64,000 nucleotides of DNA, taken from Apodospora peruviana. Its lineage: Eukaryota > Ascomycota > Sordariomycetes > Sordariales > Lasiosphaeriaceae. The translations under genes were made by a program, and so were the position numbers. This document shows, piece by piece, positions 9,751-18,812 of the stretch; within the stretch, counting starts at the first letter, position 1; the number at the start of each line of letters is the position of its first letter. The notes below the pieces were generated by a model. That model was not told the DNA's origin and did not search any database. It worked only from the letters and a program-made list of their open reading frames with translations. The DNA is taken from NCBI GenBank assembly GCA_033439685.1, contig JAUEDM010000005.1:2790001-2854000 (forward strand), written 5' to 3'.

Positions 9751-11493
9751 ATGAAAGCCCCACGACTTAACATCGAGACCAAACACGAGGTCGAACCCCT
9801 CGAGGGAGGGAATGATGATCCAAGACCGGGATCATGTCAACTAGTACCGCCCTGCAAAGGAGAAAAACACGCAACCCGGACCTCCTGTGACGAAAACAAC
9901 ATATCACCGAAAACTCGCATGATAGGGAAGTACTACTTTACAGAAGAAGCACTAAAACACGACCTCCAAGCCCTGACGAAGTGGCAAGTCTACACGAAGC
10001 GCGAGTTTTACCAGCGGGCGCGGGCGTGGTACAAGGCCGAGATAGATCGGATTCTGCACAGGCACATGGTCTACGAGGAGAACAATGCCGAGGCGCCACG
10101 GAAGAAAAGGACGCAAGATTATGACAAGCTAGACATCAAGGGACAGCCTGTGGTAAAAAGCGAGGGCGAAGGACCGGCGAAACATGGGAAGGTCAAAACG
10201 AAACAGGTCACATTTGCTCTGCCGCAAAGCACAGAGCAAGCCAAAATACAAGACAAGGAAGCACAGCAAAAAGGAAAGCATAAACAGACGGAGCAGAAAA
10301 CAACAGAAGCTGTAGAAGAGCCAGCCCAATCTTCAACCAAACGTAAGAGAGCCGCAAAGGCAAAAAATGCCGTACCGACGCGTATTCAACCCCCCCGAGC
10401 AGCCAAGCGCAAGGCTGTCGAAGCCCAACCACCTCCCATCACACGAAAGAAAAGAAAGACCAATCCTCGGAGCAAGGAAGCTAATCTCTCTCCCGAAGAA
10501 CCCCCAAACCAAGCACCAGTCCAACCAGAACCCGAAGTCAACACCCCAGTCCCTGAAGAGCTAGCAGAAAAACCAGTTCAAGTTCCGGAACCAGAACCAA
10601 CTCCGGCCCCTGCAACTTCCAGTCCGCCTCCTTTACATTCGACATCGAACGAAGAAACAAAAGGCGACTACAATATTTCCCTCACAGACTGGAAAGTCTT
10701 TTTCACAAACCAGAACCACAACATCACCACCCTCACAGACTCGCACAACATCATCACCACAACAACCAGCCAGCAATTCTCTTCCGTCTCTCAACTGGAG
10801 TGTCTGCAAGGAATAGACGTGGCCTATTTCATTCTGTGGCTTGAGGCCGCCGTCGAGACAAAGATTGCAGAGTTGTTCAAAGCTCGGCAGCGCATCAAAG
10901 GGTATTACCACCACCCCTACCGCTGCGCCGTTCCTCTTCTGCTAGACGGTAGCGGGACGTATATTCCCGGAGAAAGGGTTCAGCCGGCTGGTGCGTATGT
11001 GCCGGGCGAGGACTGGCGGCCTCCTCCTCATCCTCCTCCTCCTCCTTCTTCTTCTTCTTCTTCTTCTTCTTCTTCTTCTTCTTCTTCTTCTTCTTCTTCT
11101 TCTTCTTCTTCTCGTCTTCCTCCGACCACAGATAGAAATGGACAGGGTTGGTCCGTGGAAGGAGAAGAGGAGGTAATACATATTCCTGGGTTCTGTTTCG
11201 GTAATACATCTGGGGATGATGCGAGTAGTGGTTGGGATAAAGGCATTATCGGTCCTGAGTTTTCTCAGGTGTTCTCGTTTGCGAAAGAGGTACTGGGGGA
11301 CCTGCTGTCGCCTACCGCGGTGGATGCGGAGATGAATATCAGTCCTACCCTGGGGAGGTGGTTTGGGGACCTGAACTTGCCACTGGAAAGGTTTGGACCC
11401 GAAACGATCGTCGAGGTCGCCGGGCTGAGGTTCGTGGTGGATTTGTGCGCTTCGAGTGGGGATGGGCAGGGTGTCCTGTTTGTTATGATTTAG
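9751..11493 (+). CDS. Hypothetical Lys/Pro-rich protein with poly-Ser tract
   Basis: A single 580-codon frame. Residues about 50-110 form a charged helical region with aromatic residues. Residues about 110-300 are Lys/Glu/Pro/Ala-rich with RKRAAKAK and RKKRK clusters that would serve as nuclear localisation signals. Residues about 310-405 look globular. About 424-460 is a Pro-rich stretch running into about 26 consecutive serines encoded by an almost pure TCT/TTC repeat. The last 110 residues look globular again. I do not recognise the family; it is probably lineage-specific and nuclear. The microsatellite makes length variation among strains likely. Confidence 0.65.
   Translation: MKAPRLNIETKHEVEPLEGGNDDPRPGSCQLVPPCKGEKHATRTSCDENNISPKTRMIGKYYFTEEALKHDLQALTKWQVYTKREFYQRARAWYKAEIDRILHRHMVYEENNAEAPRKKRTQDYDKLDIKGQPVVKSEGEGPAKHGKVKTKQVTFALPQSTEQAKIQDKEAQQKGKHKQTEQKTTEAVEEPAQSSTKRKRAAKAKNAVPTRIQPPRAAKRKAVEAQPPPITRKKRKTNPRSKEANLSPEEPPNQAPVQPEPEVNTPVPEELAEKPVQVPEPEPTPAPATSSPPPLHSTSNEETKGDYNISLTDWKVFFTNQNHNITTLTDSHNIITTTTSQQFSSVSQLECLQGIDVAYFILWLEAAVETKIAELFKARQRIKGYYHHPYRCAVPLLLDGSGTYIPGERVQPAGAYVPGEDWRPPPHPPPPPSSSSSSSSSSSSSSSSSSSSSSRLPPTTDRNGQGWSVEGEEEVIHIPGFCFGNTSGDDASSGWDKGIIGPEFSQVFSFAKEVLGDLLSPTAVDAEMNISPTLGRWFGDLNLPLERFGPETIVEVAGLRFVVDLCASSGDGQGVLFVMI
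11021..11112 (+). repeat. (CCT)n/(TTC)n coding microsatellite
   Basis: A short CCT run (11021-11046) is followed by about 22 copies of TTC/TCT. In the frame of the surrounding gene it encodes Pro and then poly-Ser. On the reverse strand it would read as poly-Lys or poly-Arg/Glu. Confidence 0.95.
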
Positions 11494-11951
11494 GCCCGGT
11501 ATTATAATATCAAGACTAGGTGTTCATCAAGAGGGAAAGAGGGCTGTAGGTCATCCTGGAGTATATAAGGGGAGGGCAGAGATAGCACATTACTCAAATT
11601 GAAGGTTAGTGATGAACCATCAGATCTGACCCTTGTTTACAATCTTTCTTTCCGCTTAACCTACTCGTAGTTTAGTTGAATCAAATAATTGTATGTGGCA
11701 ATAGGGAAGCGTCGTTCGCTGACGGGGAGCTAGAGCGGATAAATTCATGTATTAACTGCTAGGAGACAAGGTCTGCGAGGAAAATTACTACCGCATATTT
11801 GCTCAAATTTATTCCGTCTTAGTATTTAGTAAGCTAGCCCTGCAAACAGAAAATACATGACACCTTTCTGAGGTGACCGATGCAATTATTTATAAGAATT
11901 AACGCTTATTCCAAAGCTAATAAAAGGCAATTTTTCTACAAGGAAAAGACC
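11494..11951. other. Intergenic, convergent 3' flanks
   Basis: Lies between two convergent genes. It is AT-rich around 11640-11950 and holds no gene I can see. Confidence 0.5.
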
Positions 11952-12409
11952 CTAGTTGTAATCGTTGTCGTGATAGTAGCGGTTATCATCGGGTTTGTAG
12001 TAGCACCAGCAGCCTTCCACGTGGTCGTAGTGGTAGTTATCGTAGTGGTAGTGGCGGTGCTCATCTCTGTGGACGTGGTAGTAGTTATCCTCGTGGTCGT
12101 GGTGGTGGTCATCCTCGTGGCCGCCCCAGTTGTCAACCTCGCCGTTGTAGTCGTCCTCCTCCTCGGTCTTGATGTGGCGGTCATCTTCGTCGTCGGTTGG
12201 ATAGGCGCCTTGAACAGCCAGCGAGGGGGGCGGAACCTATTACCATCCCGAGGAAAGACGCTGAGGAGGAGGCTGGCCACCTTGTGCTGGGCCTGGGCGA
12301 TGTGATGGATGCCACCCGGCTGGGCCAGGGCCACGGCGGTTTTGGAGCAAGCGTCTCGTGTCTCGGCCATGAGCTGCTCCAAGCATATCTTGCGGTAGTC
12401 CTGAGCCAT
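11952..12409 (-). CDS. His/Tyr/Asp-rich protein, needs a 44-nt intron or a frameshift
   Basis: The first 43 codons (from ATG at 12409) form a clear coding helix with C-ending codons. The downstream part is strongly coding in a different frame, 12236-11952, which ends at TAG. There it is almost wholly His, Tyr, Asp, Glu and Asn, with GGHEDDHHHDHEDNYYH-like text and a CWC pair. Joining 12409..12281 to 12236..11952 (a 44-nt intron, weak GTGGCC donor, TAG acceptor) gives 137 aa in one phase. A one-base indel is the alternative. The unspliced frame reads instead into poly-Thr, which has poor codon choice. The His/Asp content suggests metal binding, but that is inference. No family is recognised. 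Confidence 0.55.
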
Positions 12410-13533
12410 TTTGAGTGGTGATGTGATGTGAGGTTAGAGGATGTGCGGTAAAAAGGAGGACGAAAAAGGCGTGTCTGGCGGAGGCGGAGCGGAGTGTAGT
12501 ATGTGATGTTGTCAAGTCTTTTTTCCTGTAAAAAGAAAATAAATAAGAAAAAGCAACTGGTCAACATGAATGCTAGTCAGAGCTTGGTGACGGACACATA
12601 CGATTACGACAAGGTGAGTTGGCGATGTTCGGAGAAGGAAGAAGCCCGGACAAAGTGAGGAGTGTAGATTTATTCAACTAAGATCTTTCAACTCGTTCCC
12701 GGATTTATTGATCCACAGCACTTTCATCTGATGTCGAGACACCGCTCGCAGACCGTAGCGGCCGGTTCAGCGGGCAAGGTCACTAAGCGGGAAGGAGGTT
12801 GGCAGCAGGAAGGAGAGACAGATACGCTCCTACCTACTACGCTGCCGAAGGGCGATGTCAGAAGCTCGGCGGTTTCTTCATCTTCTCCACGTAATGCACC
12901 TCTTACAAATAATATGGCCCAACCAAGTGTTGATCAGTTACTGCTGCTAGATAGAACAAATATCATAACTTACCCATACGCGCTCAATGAGCATATCGCC
13001 TAGTTCTAGAAAATCGATTTTTAATTCAACAGGAGTAGCACTTCACGAAGACAATTGTCAAGATCAAGCCGCACCGTAATCGGAGCTTCAGGTGGTAGTC
13101 TTGACTTGCTGTTGTTCACTGCCTGGCATGCGCACGAAAATGGGCTCGATGTTAGGAACGTGGGTGGGGACGGTAGGATTCAATCATCTTTCCTAGTAGC
13201 TGTCTCTGATAGGATAAATAAATTGACTCAATTGCGTGAAGAAAGCATGTTTAGTCCTGGGTTGAACGTGAAATACGCCTTTGTCTCTATCTATTTACCT
13301 ACTACCTGACATTCAATACCGCTAACAAATCCCGGCACCTATGCTGGCAGTCAGTCAATCAGATGCAGGTCTGACCCCAGTATTGTTTTCTTGACATGTC
13401 CCCGCACGAGAGCTTCGTGTAGATTGAAGCAATCTAGCAGGTCCATGCGGCTGCCGGGTTTGCATGGCGGATAATTAGAGGCACATGCGCCAAGGTATAG
13501 CTTCAGCTTCACCCAAGGTATACCGTATCTGGG
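12410..13533. other. Intergenic, no supported gene
   Basis: Shared promoter region of the His-rich gene (minus) and the feruloyl esterase (plus). Small ORFs at 12731-13003 and 13055-13309 lack protein-like character. Confidence 0.45.
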
Positions 13534-13540
13534 TATATAA
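13534..13540 (+). promoter_or_regulatory. TATA box of the feruloyl esterase gene
   Basis: TATATAA, 130 nt before the chosen ATG at 13670. Confidence 0.55.
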
Positions 13541-13669
13541 CAGGCATCTCGATGAGCTTCCTCGTCCGATTTTGGCTCGAATTTTTAGTAGACTTGTCCC
13601 CTTTACCAAGCCTTTACACGTTCATTGACGACAGAGAACAGTAACCATCTGATTAATAACTTAGTCAAG

Positions 13670-14545
13670 ATGCCAAGCTTGCCACAAATCCTCCTGCTGG
13701 CAGCAGCAGCAGTAGCAACAAACCTCGTCTGCCTCGCAACCGCAGCAACCAAACCATCTTCCGGCTGCGGCAAATCACCACCAACTCTAACAGCCGGGGG
13801 GAACCACACGCTCACGGTCAACGACAAGTCCCGGTGGTACCTCCTCAACCTCCCAGCGGCCTACAACAACACCCACCCGTACCGGCTGATCTTCACCCTC
13901 CACGCGGCGGGCGGCAACTCCAGCATGGTCGCCGCCGGGCAGGGCGGCTACCTCCCATGGTACGGCCTGCCACCGTATACTGCCGACTCCCTCGGCGCCA
14001 TATACGTCGCGCCCAACGGCCTCGACCGTGGCTGGGCCAACCGAGGTGGCGAGGACGTGACACTGATTAGCGAGATCGCCAGGTCCATCAAGAGCGACTT
14101 CTGCGTCGATGAGAGCTTGGTTTTTTCCGTCGGTTTCAGTTATGGCGCGTCCATGTCGTATGCGCTCGCATGTGGGATGGCGGAGCAATTTCGCGCCGTC
14201 GCCGTCCAGTCCGGCGGCAACATGAGCGGGTGCGCGACCGGGACTTTGCGCCAACCGGTTGCGCTGTACGGACAGCATGGGGTCGATGGTGATCTCAACA
14301 TCACCACGGCGAGGGCGATTCGTGATCAGTTTGTGGCTGTTAATGGATGCCAGCCGTCAACAACGGTGGCGCCTGCGGTGGGAAGTGGTTCGCATACCAA
14401 AGTCGAGTATCAGGGTTGTAAAGAAGGGTATCCGGTCACTTGGATCGAGTATGATGGTGGACACACGCCGCAGCCGCGAGACAAGGGGCAGACTGTGACG
14501 TTTGCGGCGGAGGAGACGTGGAAGTTCTTTGGTCAGTTTAAGTAG
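13670..14545 (+). CDS. Feruloyl esterase, type C/D (secreted serine esterase)
   Basis: Secreted alpha/beta-hydrolase that releases ferulic and other hydroxycinnamic acids from plant cell-wall arabinoxylan and pectin. 291 aa from the ATG at 13670, chosen over the in-frame ATG at 13625 because it opens directly with a signal peptide (cleavage near residue 26, after AATA). The mature part starts with the SSGCGKSP motif of fungal FaeC/FaeD enzymes. The nucleophile is Ser157 in GFSYG, the acid is probably Asp206 or Asp208, and the base is His265 in GGHTP. The conserved PNGLDRGWANRGGED block is present. Length matches the family (about 270-300), with no cellulose-binding module. Single exon. Confidence 0.92.
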   Translation: MPSLPQILLLAAAAVATNLVCLATAATKPSSGCGKSPPTLTAGGNHTLTVNDKSRWYLLNLPAAYNNTHPYRLIFTLHAAGGNSSMVAAGQGGYLPWYGLPPYTADSLGAIYVAPNGLDRGWANRGGEDVTLISEIARSIKSDFCVDESLVFSVGFSYGASMSYALACGMAEQFRAVAVQSGGNMSGCATGTLRQPVALYGQHGVDGDLNITTARAIRDQFVAVNGCQPSTTVAPAVGSGSHTKVEYQGCKEGYPVTWIEYDGGHTPQPRDKGQTVTFAAEETWKFFGQFK

Positions 14546-15124
14546 GTTGACGGAGGAGGAAACACAGGAAAAGGGTGCGTGAACAGGGAACGGCTCAGCT
14601 TGGGCCCTTGTTGGGGGAAGAATTCTGCATAACAACCCGTTGAATAACCAGGGGTCCTGGTTGACGAGTTGAAGCAATATCATTTTCTGACAAGTTGATC
14701 TTGGGGTGTGAATTCTCCGACTTCAACTCTGTCTTACTGATTCGCAAAAGAAATGAAACTGCTTAGGTGTAGAAAGCGGCTGAGGGAGGGCGGTAATCTC
14801 GAGTAACGGCGGTCAATCATGTATTCTAGAAGCCGGCAGCATGCAGTAAATGGCAATGGTGTTAATGGGGTACCTAAATTGAGGGACCCAAGTGGGCCAG
14901 AGCTGGCGTTGGGATCATGGGGGGAGCTGGCCACGGCGGGGGCGAAGTCGGAGACACCAAGGCTTGCTCTCGGACAGCGTTGGTGATAAGGTCAGGAAAA
15001 CTGTTGGTCAAAGTCAGATCGTGCCAACGGTCGTGGGGTCGGGTGCTTGCCCTGTCAACAACTGGAGGCCAGGTGGAAAGGCTGGCAGCAAGGGGAGACA
15101 GGTGCTGGCAGGGTACACAGGCGG
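14546..15124. other. Intergenic, no supported gene
   Basis: Overlapping ORFs of about 100 codons on both strands at 14874-15222 are Pro/Ser- or Gly-rich with no consistent codon bias. Nothing recognised before the U6 promoter. Confidence 0.45.
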
Positions 15125-15130
15125 TATACA
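15125..15130 (+). promoter_or_regulatory. TATA-like element of the U6 gene
   Basis: TATACA centred about 30 nt upstream of the predicted U6 start. This is where fungal RNA polymerase III U6 genes carry their TATA box. Confidence 0.5.
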
Positions 15131-15156
15131 TAGAACTTCGGAAACCTACCATTTCA

Positions 15157-15312
15157 GCCTTCGGGCATTTGGTCAATGTAGGTTGCGTGTCACTCCTAAA
15201 AACTAAATGTCACACATACTAACATGCTTTACAGTTGAAACGATACAGAGAAGATTAGCATGGCCCCTGCACTAAGGATGACACGCTACTCAAAGAGATG
15301 CTAAAAGATTTT
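15157..15312 (+). ncRNA. U6: U6 spliceosomal snRNA, with a 57-nt mRNA-type intron
   Basis: Exon 1 (15157-15177) begins with the GCC-UUCG-GGC 5' hairpin and continues CATTTGGTCAAT. Exon 2 (15235 to about 15312) starts TTGAAACGATACAGAGAAG. It carries the ACAGAGA box that pairs with the 5' splice site, then AGCATGGCCCCTGC (U4-pairing and AGC triad region), AAGGATGACACGC and a terminal T-run. The gap 15178-15234 is a canonical intron: GTAGGT donor, perfect TACTAAC branch site at 15217-15223, ACAG acceptor 11 nt later. Splicing joins GGTCAAT to TTGAAAC exactly as in intronless ascomycete U6. Mature length is about 99 nt. Introns in U6 are known from S. pombe and several other fungi. The 5' end is set from the hairpin and may be off by a few bases. 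Confidence 0.95.
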
Positions 15313-15318
15313 TTTTTC
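15309..15318 (+). terminator. RNA polymerase III terminator of U6
   Basis: A run of ten T residues directly after the U6 3' end. Confidence 0.9.
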
Positions 15319-16341
15319 TTTCTATCTTTTGCTTCTGTTCCATTTTATGTATGTCTTTTTATCGTCTTCCTGCAAACGTTGTGGGTTCTTTATTTGATGT
15401 TGAGGAGGAATCGAACGCGAGGCTCCTCCTTGCACTCGCGGCTTCCCACGAGGGCGCAGGTTCGATCGCAAGCACCAGCAGCCGCACAAGATTTTTGGCA
15501 TCTTTTGCTTTCGTCGCCGTGGCCATGGTCTGTAATATCTGAAAGGCAACACATTTTCACTTCTTGCCCAGAGATCGGTATACCTGGCTGCACAAGAGCA
15601 TTTGTCATGATCAAGCTCTCTTCCCTGGGGAAAACCTGTGTTGCATACCTTGTTCCGAGATTAACGACAGACCGAACCCTCTTCTGATGCCTACTAACTG
15701 TGGGAGTTTAGGGGTTTGTTCTGGGTTATTCGTGGAGTCGTGGGACGCACTTCCTCTCCAACATCAACTTATTAATCGACGAACTCGATCTCAAAGTCTC
15801 CCCAACCCAATGTCTTCAACACGTCAATCAATCCGAGGCGTTACCACCCACCCCTTTTTGGTTTTCAGCCGGCAGCGCTTCACCATGACCTTCATTTGTT
15901 GTACCGCCCATATTTCAGCATATAGGTAATTATCCTTATGGCCGATGGAATGCATTCAATTGGTAAGATGATGAGATACACCCGTACACATGAGAGTAAG
16001 AAAGCGTCTGGACCCAATGCCTGTCAGCATACGCGCAGACGCATTGAGTTTGGTCGAGGTGTATTTCGTAATGCGAAGTGATTGGTCGGTTGGTCGAGGG
16101 ATTCTGTTTCCTGCACAGCGGTTGGACGATTCGTCAATTCCGTCTCACCTCACTCCTACTTTGCCCTTTTTACGCGGATAACTCGGACCACGCACCCGCC
16201 AACACGTTGCGCGCAAGCTATTTCACGACAACAGTTCGATCTAAAACCTTTGATTCCTAACAGCCATCATTCCCTCACAATAGTATCGCGACACGCTTCA
16301 GCTCTTACCTTCCCGACACAGGCTCCAGTGACAGTCAGTCA
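15319..16341. other. Intergenic, downstream of U6 and upstream of the monooxygenase
   Basis: Apart from the B-box-like sites I see no gene. Short ORFs only. Confidence 0.45.
15459..15469 (+). promoter_or_regulatory. Candidate downstream B box for U6
   Basis: GGTTCGATCGC resembles the TFIIIC B-box consensus GGTTCGANTCC and lies 141 nt past the T-run. Yeast SNR6 has a B block about 120 nt beyond its terminator. The flanks do not fold as a tRNA T-arm, so it is not a tRNA. A second, reverse-oriented match (TTCGATTCC) lies at about 15407-15415. Confidence 0.35.
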
Positions 16342-18325
16342 ATGGGAACCGGCGGCGAATCGGCCTCGGCCCGACCGAAGGGCAATGGTAGAGTGGCGGT
16401 TGTGGGAGTCGGTGAGTCAGTCGCATTCGATCGGGCTGTCTAAAACGGCAGACGCAAATGCAAGAGATTGGCATCCGGTGAACGGACAGCTATCTGACCA
16501 CAGGTCTCCTATCTCACAGGGTCAACCGGCCTCTGTATGCTCAAGGCGCTGCGCGAGGACGGCTACAGCGTCACTGCATACGAGCGCCGAGACAAGGTCG
16601 GCGGTATCTGGGCCTACACGGACAACACGTCGTATACGACAGTTTTGCCAGGTATAGACTGCCCAGTTCATCTTGCGATAACTCGCCAAGATTTACTATT
16701 TTCTTACCAACCTCAAACAGCTACGCGGGCAAACCTCAGCAAGTTCACATGCGGCTTCTCAGACTACCCCATGCCCGACAGTAAGCGATTCATTCGTCTC
16801 TTATCTGGCATATGTGCTGATTCATGCTCCTGCGGCCCTTCTATAAAAAAAAAAGAGTACCCCACTTATATGCAAGCGCATCACTACCAAGAGTACATGG
16901 AAGACTTTGCCAAGCACTTCGACCTGCTAAAGGACATCATCTTTGGTACTTCGGTCAAGCAGGCCAGGCGGAACAGCGACGATACGGCTTGGCTGCTCGA
17001 CATTGAGAAGGACGACGGAACTGGCGAGACGGTCGAGTATGACAAGATTGTCTTCTGCAGCGGCTATCAGACCAAGGCCAGCATCCCGACCTTTGAGGGA
17101 CAGGACAAGTTTGAGGGTACCATACTCCATTCCCAAGCGTACCGCAAGTAGGTGGCACCAGACCCCATACCGAATCCGGACAAAAGTCAACACTAACACC
17201 CTTTTACCCTCAAGTGCGGACCCGTTCAAGGACAAGAAGGTGGTCGTCATCGGGCTCTCCAGCACCTCGGGTGACATCATCCCTGACCTGATGCCCGTTG
17301 CGTCCAAGGTGTACGTCTCGCACCGCCGCGGCGCCCTGCCTTTCAAGCGCTACCATAAGGGCACCCCCCAAGACCTGGGCATCACCTGGCGCCGACGACA
17401 ACTCAGCCACATCGCGACAAGATACTTTCCCCGCGCGTCCAAATGGCTCGCCGACACGGCCACGAACTTCCTCGTCAACCGCACTTGGAACTTGGACCCG
17501 ACATGGCGGCTGACTCCCGTCCCGTCTATCACTCTGGTTCTCCCCGGCTCCTTCGAGCTGGTCATGCCTCTCCTGCAGGACGGCAGCTTGACATCGCTGC
17601 ACGGAATCACACGCTTCGTGGGGCCCAAGGCCATCGAGTTCGCCGACGGGACTGTGGTGGATGACGTCGACGCCGTCATTCTCTGCACCGGCTACGGCGC
17701 CGACTGGAATCCGGTCGCGCCGTTTATCGAGTCCAGCGCTACTGTTCCTAACAAACCGGACTACAAGGGTCCACCGCTCTACAGGCTGTACATGAACCTC
17801 TTCCCGCCCAAATACGCCGACAGCTGCGTGCTGCTCAACTACAGCGCCTTTGGCAAGAACAACGGCTTCAGCTTTGCCAGCGTCACGGCCTGGGCCGTCA
17901 GCAACGTCCTCCGTGGGGCGGAACCGGTCCCCTCGCGGGAGGAAATGGAGGCCCATATTGACCGGCACCACGAGTGGGTCGCCGACCGGTGGGCGCAAGA
18001 CAAAACCACGGACACGAGCGCCGTCAGGCAGTGGGAGTTTCAGCGGTTCCTGCACACGGTGGCCGGCACCGGCATGGCGGAGAACCTCGGCTGGGGGTGG
18101 AAGGGGTGGCTGTTTTGGCTGAGAGACCGCAAGCTGTCGGGCCTGATGAACGACGGCGTCGAGACGGCGCACGCGTTTAGTTTCTTCGAGACTGGCAAGC
18201 GTCCGACTTGGGAGGGTGCGAGGGATGAGATTTTGCGTGTTAATGACATGGTGAAGGGTATGTTTCCGGCCAAAAAGGTGGACTGGCCGCCTGAGGTTGA
18301 GTCCAAGGTTTTTAAGAGCCGATGA
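16342..18325 (+). CDS. Flavin-containing monooxygenase (group B, FMO-like)
   Basis: Model join(16342..16411,16520..16651,16721..16780,16856..17147,17215..18325), 554 aa. All four introns (108, 69, 75, 67 nt) start GT, end AG and keep frame; intron 4 has a CACTAAC branch site. The enzyme oxygenates N, S or C centres using FAD and NADPH. The FAD Rossmann motif VVGVGSTG lies at about 20-27, straddling intron 1. RRDKVGGIWAYT follows, as in FMOs. The NADPH site VVVIGLSSTSGDI lies at about 194-206. The late ILCTGYG motif (the FATGY equivalent) is present, and the C-terminus is Trp/Lys-rich. The substrate cannot be told. No cluster partners are adjacent, so housekeeping and secondary-metabolite roles both remain open. 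Confidence 0.9.
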
Positions 18326-18535
18326 GTTGGCTGTGATGGTACGGGATTTCTGGATATAGGTCACGATGGTACACTGGTATTCTTCTCTTCATTCTTCTCA
18401 GGGTATAATCTTTTGAGCCATGTTAAGCTTCTGCTCCTTTTGTTTAGTTACGGATTGTTGTTCGGGGTGGTTTTATTGACCAGATACTACGAAATCCCAC
18501 TGTGTGTTTATTTGTTCAAGTAAGCATCTCAGGGC
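18326..18535. other. 3' flank of the monooxygenase gene
   Basis: AT-rich 3' region, nothing else visible. Confidence 0.4.
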
Positions 18536-18812
18536 TCAAGACATCTGGCCTTCAAAAATCATTCCGTCGGCTGTGTAGGCTTTGCCCTCGTTTTCTGTGG
18601 CGATCTGCAAGTTTCAGGCTTTCATTGTCAAGGCGTTCAGTCTCAACACTGAACTTGCAGCCTAGATTCTTGGAGAGGTCGAAAGAATCTCAACCCGTGT
18701 CTATTTACAGCCGCGTTTCCCTCTCTGTCAATCCCATATCAACCTCAGTATCAAGCAGCACGACTCCCAAGAGTACTTGACCAAACAGGGCAACAATTCC
18801 AGATTATACCAT
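18536..18812 (-). pseudogene. Candidate short pseudogene with RIP-like stops and one frameshift
   Basis: Reading down from ATG at 18812, one frame is gene-like for about 70 codons: VALFGQVLLGVVLLDTEVDM, later DSFDLSKNLGCKFSVETERL. It holds three stops: TAA at codon 3 and TAA and TGA at about codons 35 and 40, each one C-to-T change from CAA or CGA. After CTGAAACTT one extra base shifts the frame. The continuation IATENEGKAYTADGMIFEG ends at TGA 18536. I do not recognise the protein; the hydrophobic N-terminus would suit a signal peptide of a small secreted protein of about 92 residues. C-to-T stops in CpA or CpG context are what RIP would leave, but one short copy cannot prove it. Confidence 0.4.

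Noticed and set aside
11880..12305. Val-rich plus-strand ORF and Thr-rich minus-strand frame (11936-12409)
   Set aside because: Both are shadow frames of the His/Tyr/Asp-rich coding frame, which alone shows C-ending codon bias.
17210..18364. 384-codon ORF antisense to the monooxygenase
   Set aside because: Mirror of GC-rich coding sequence. The plus strand has complete FMO motifs.
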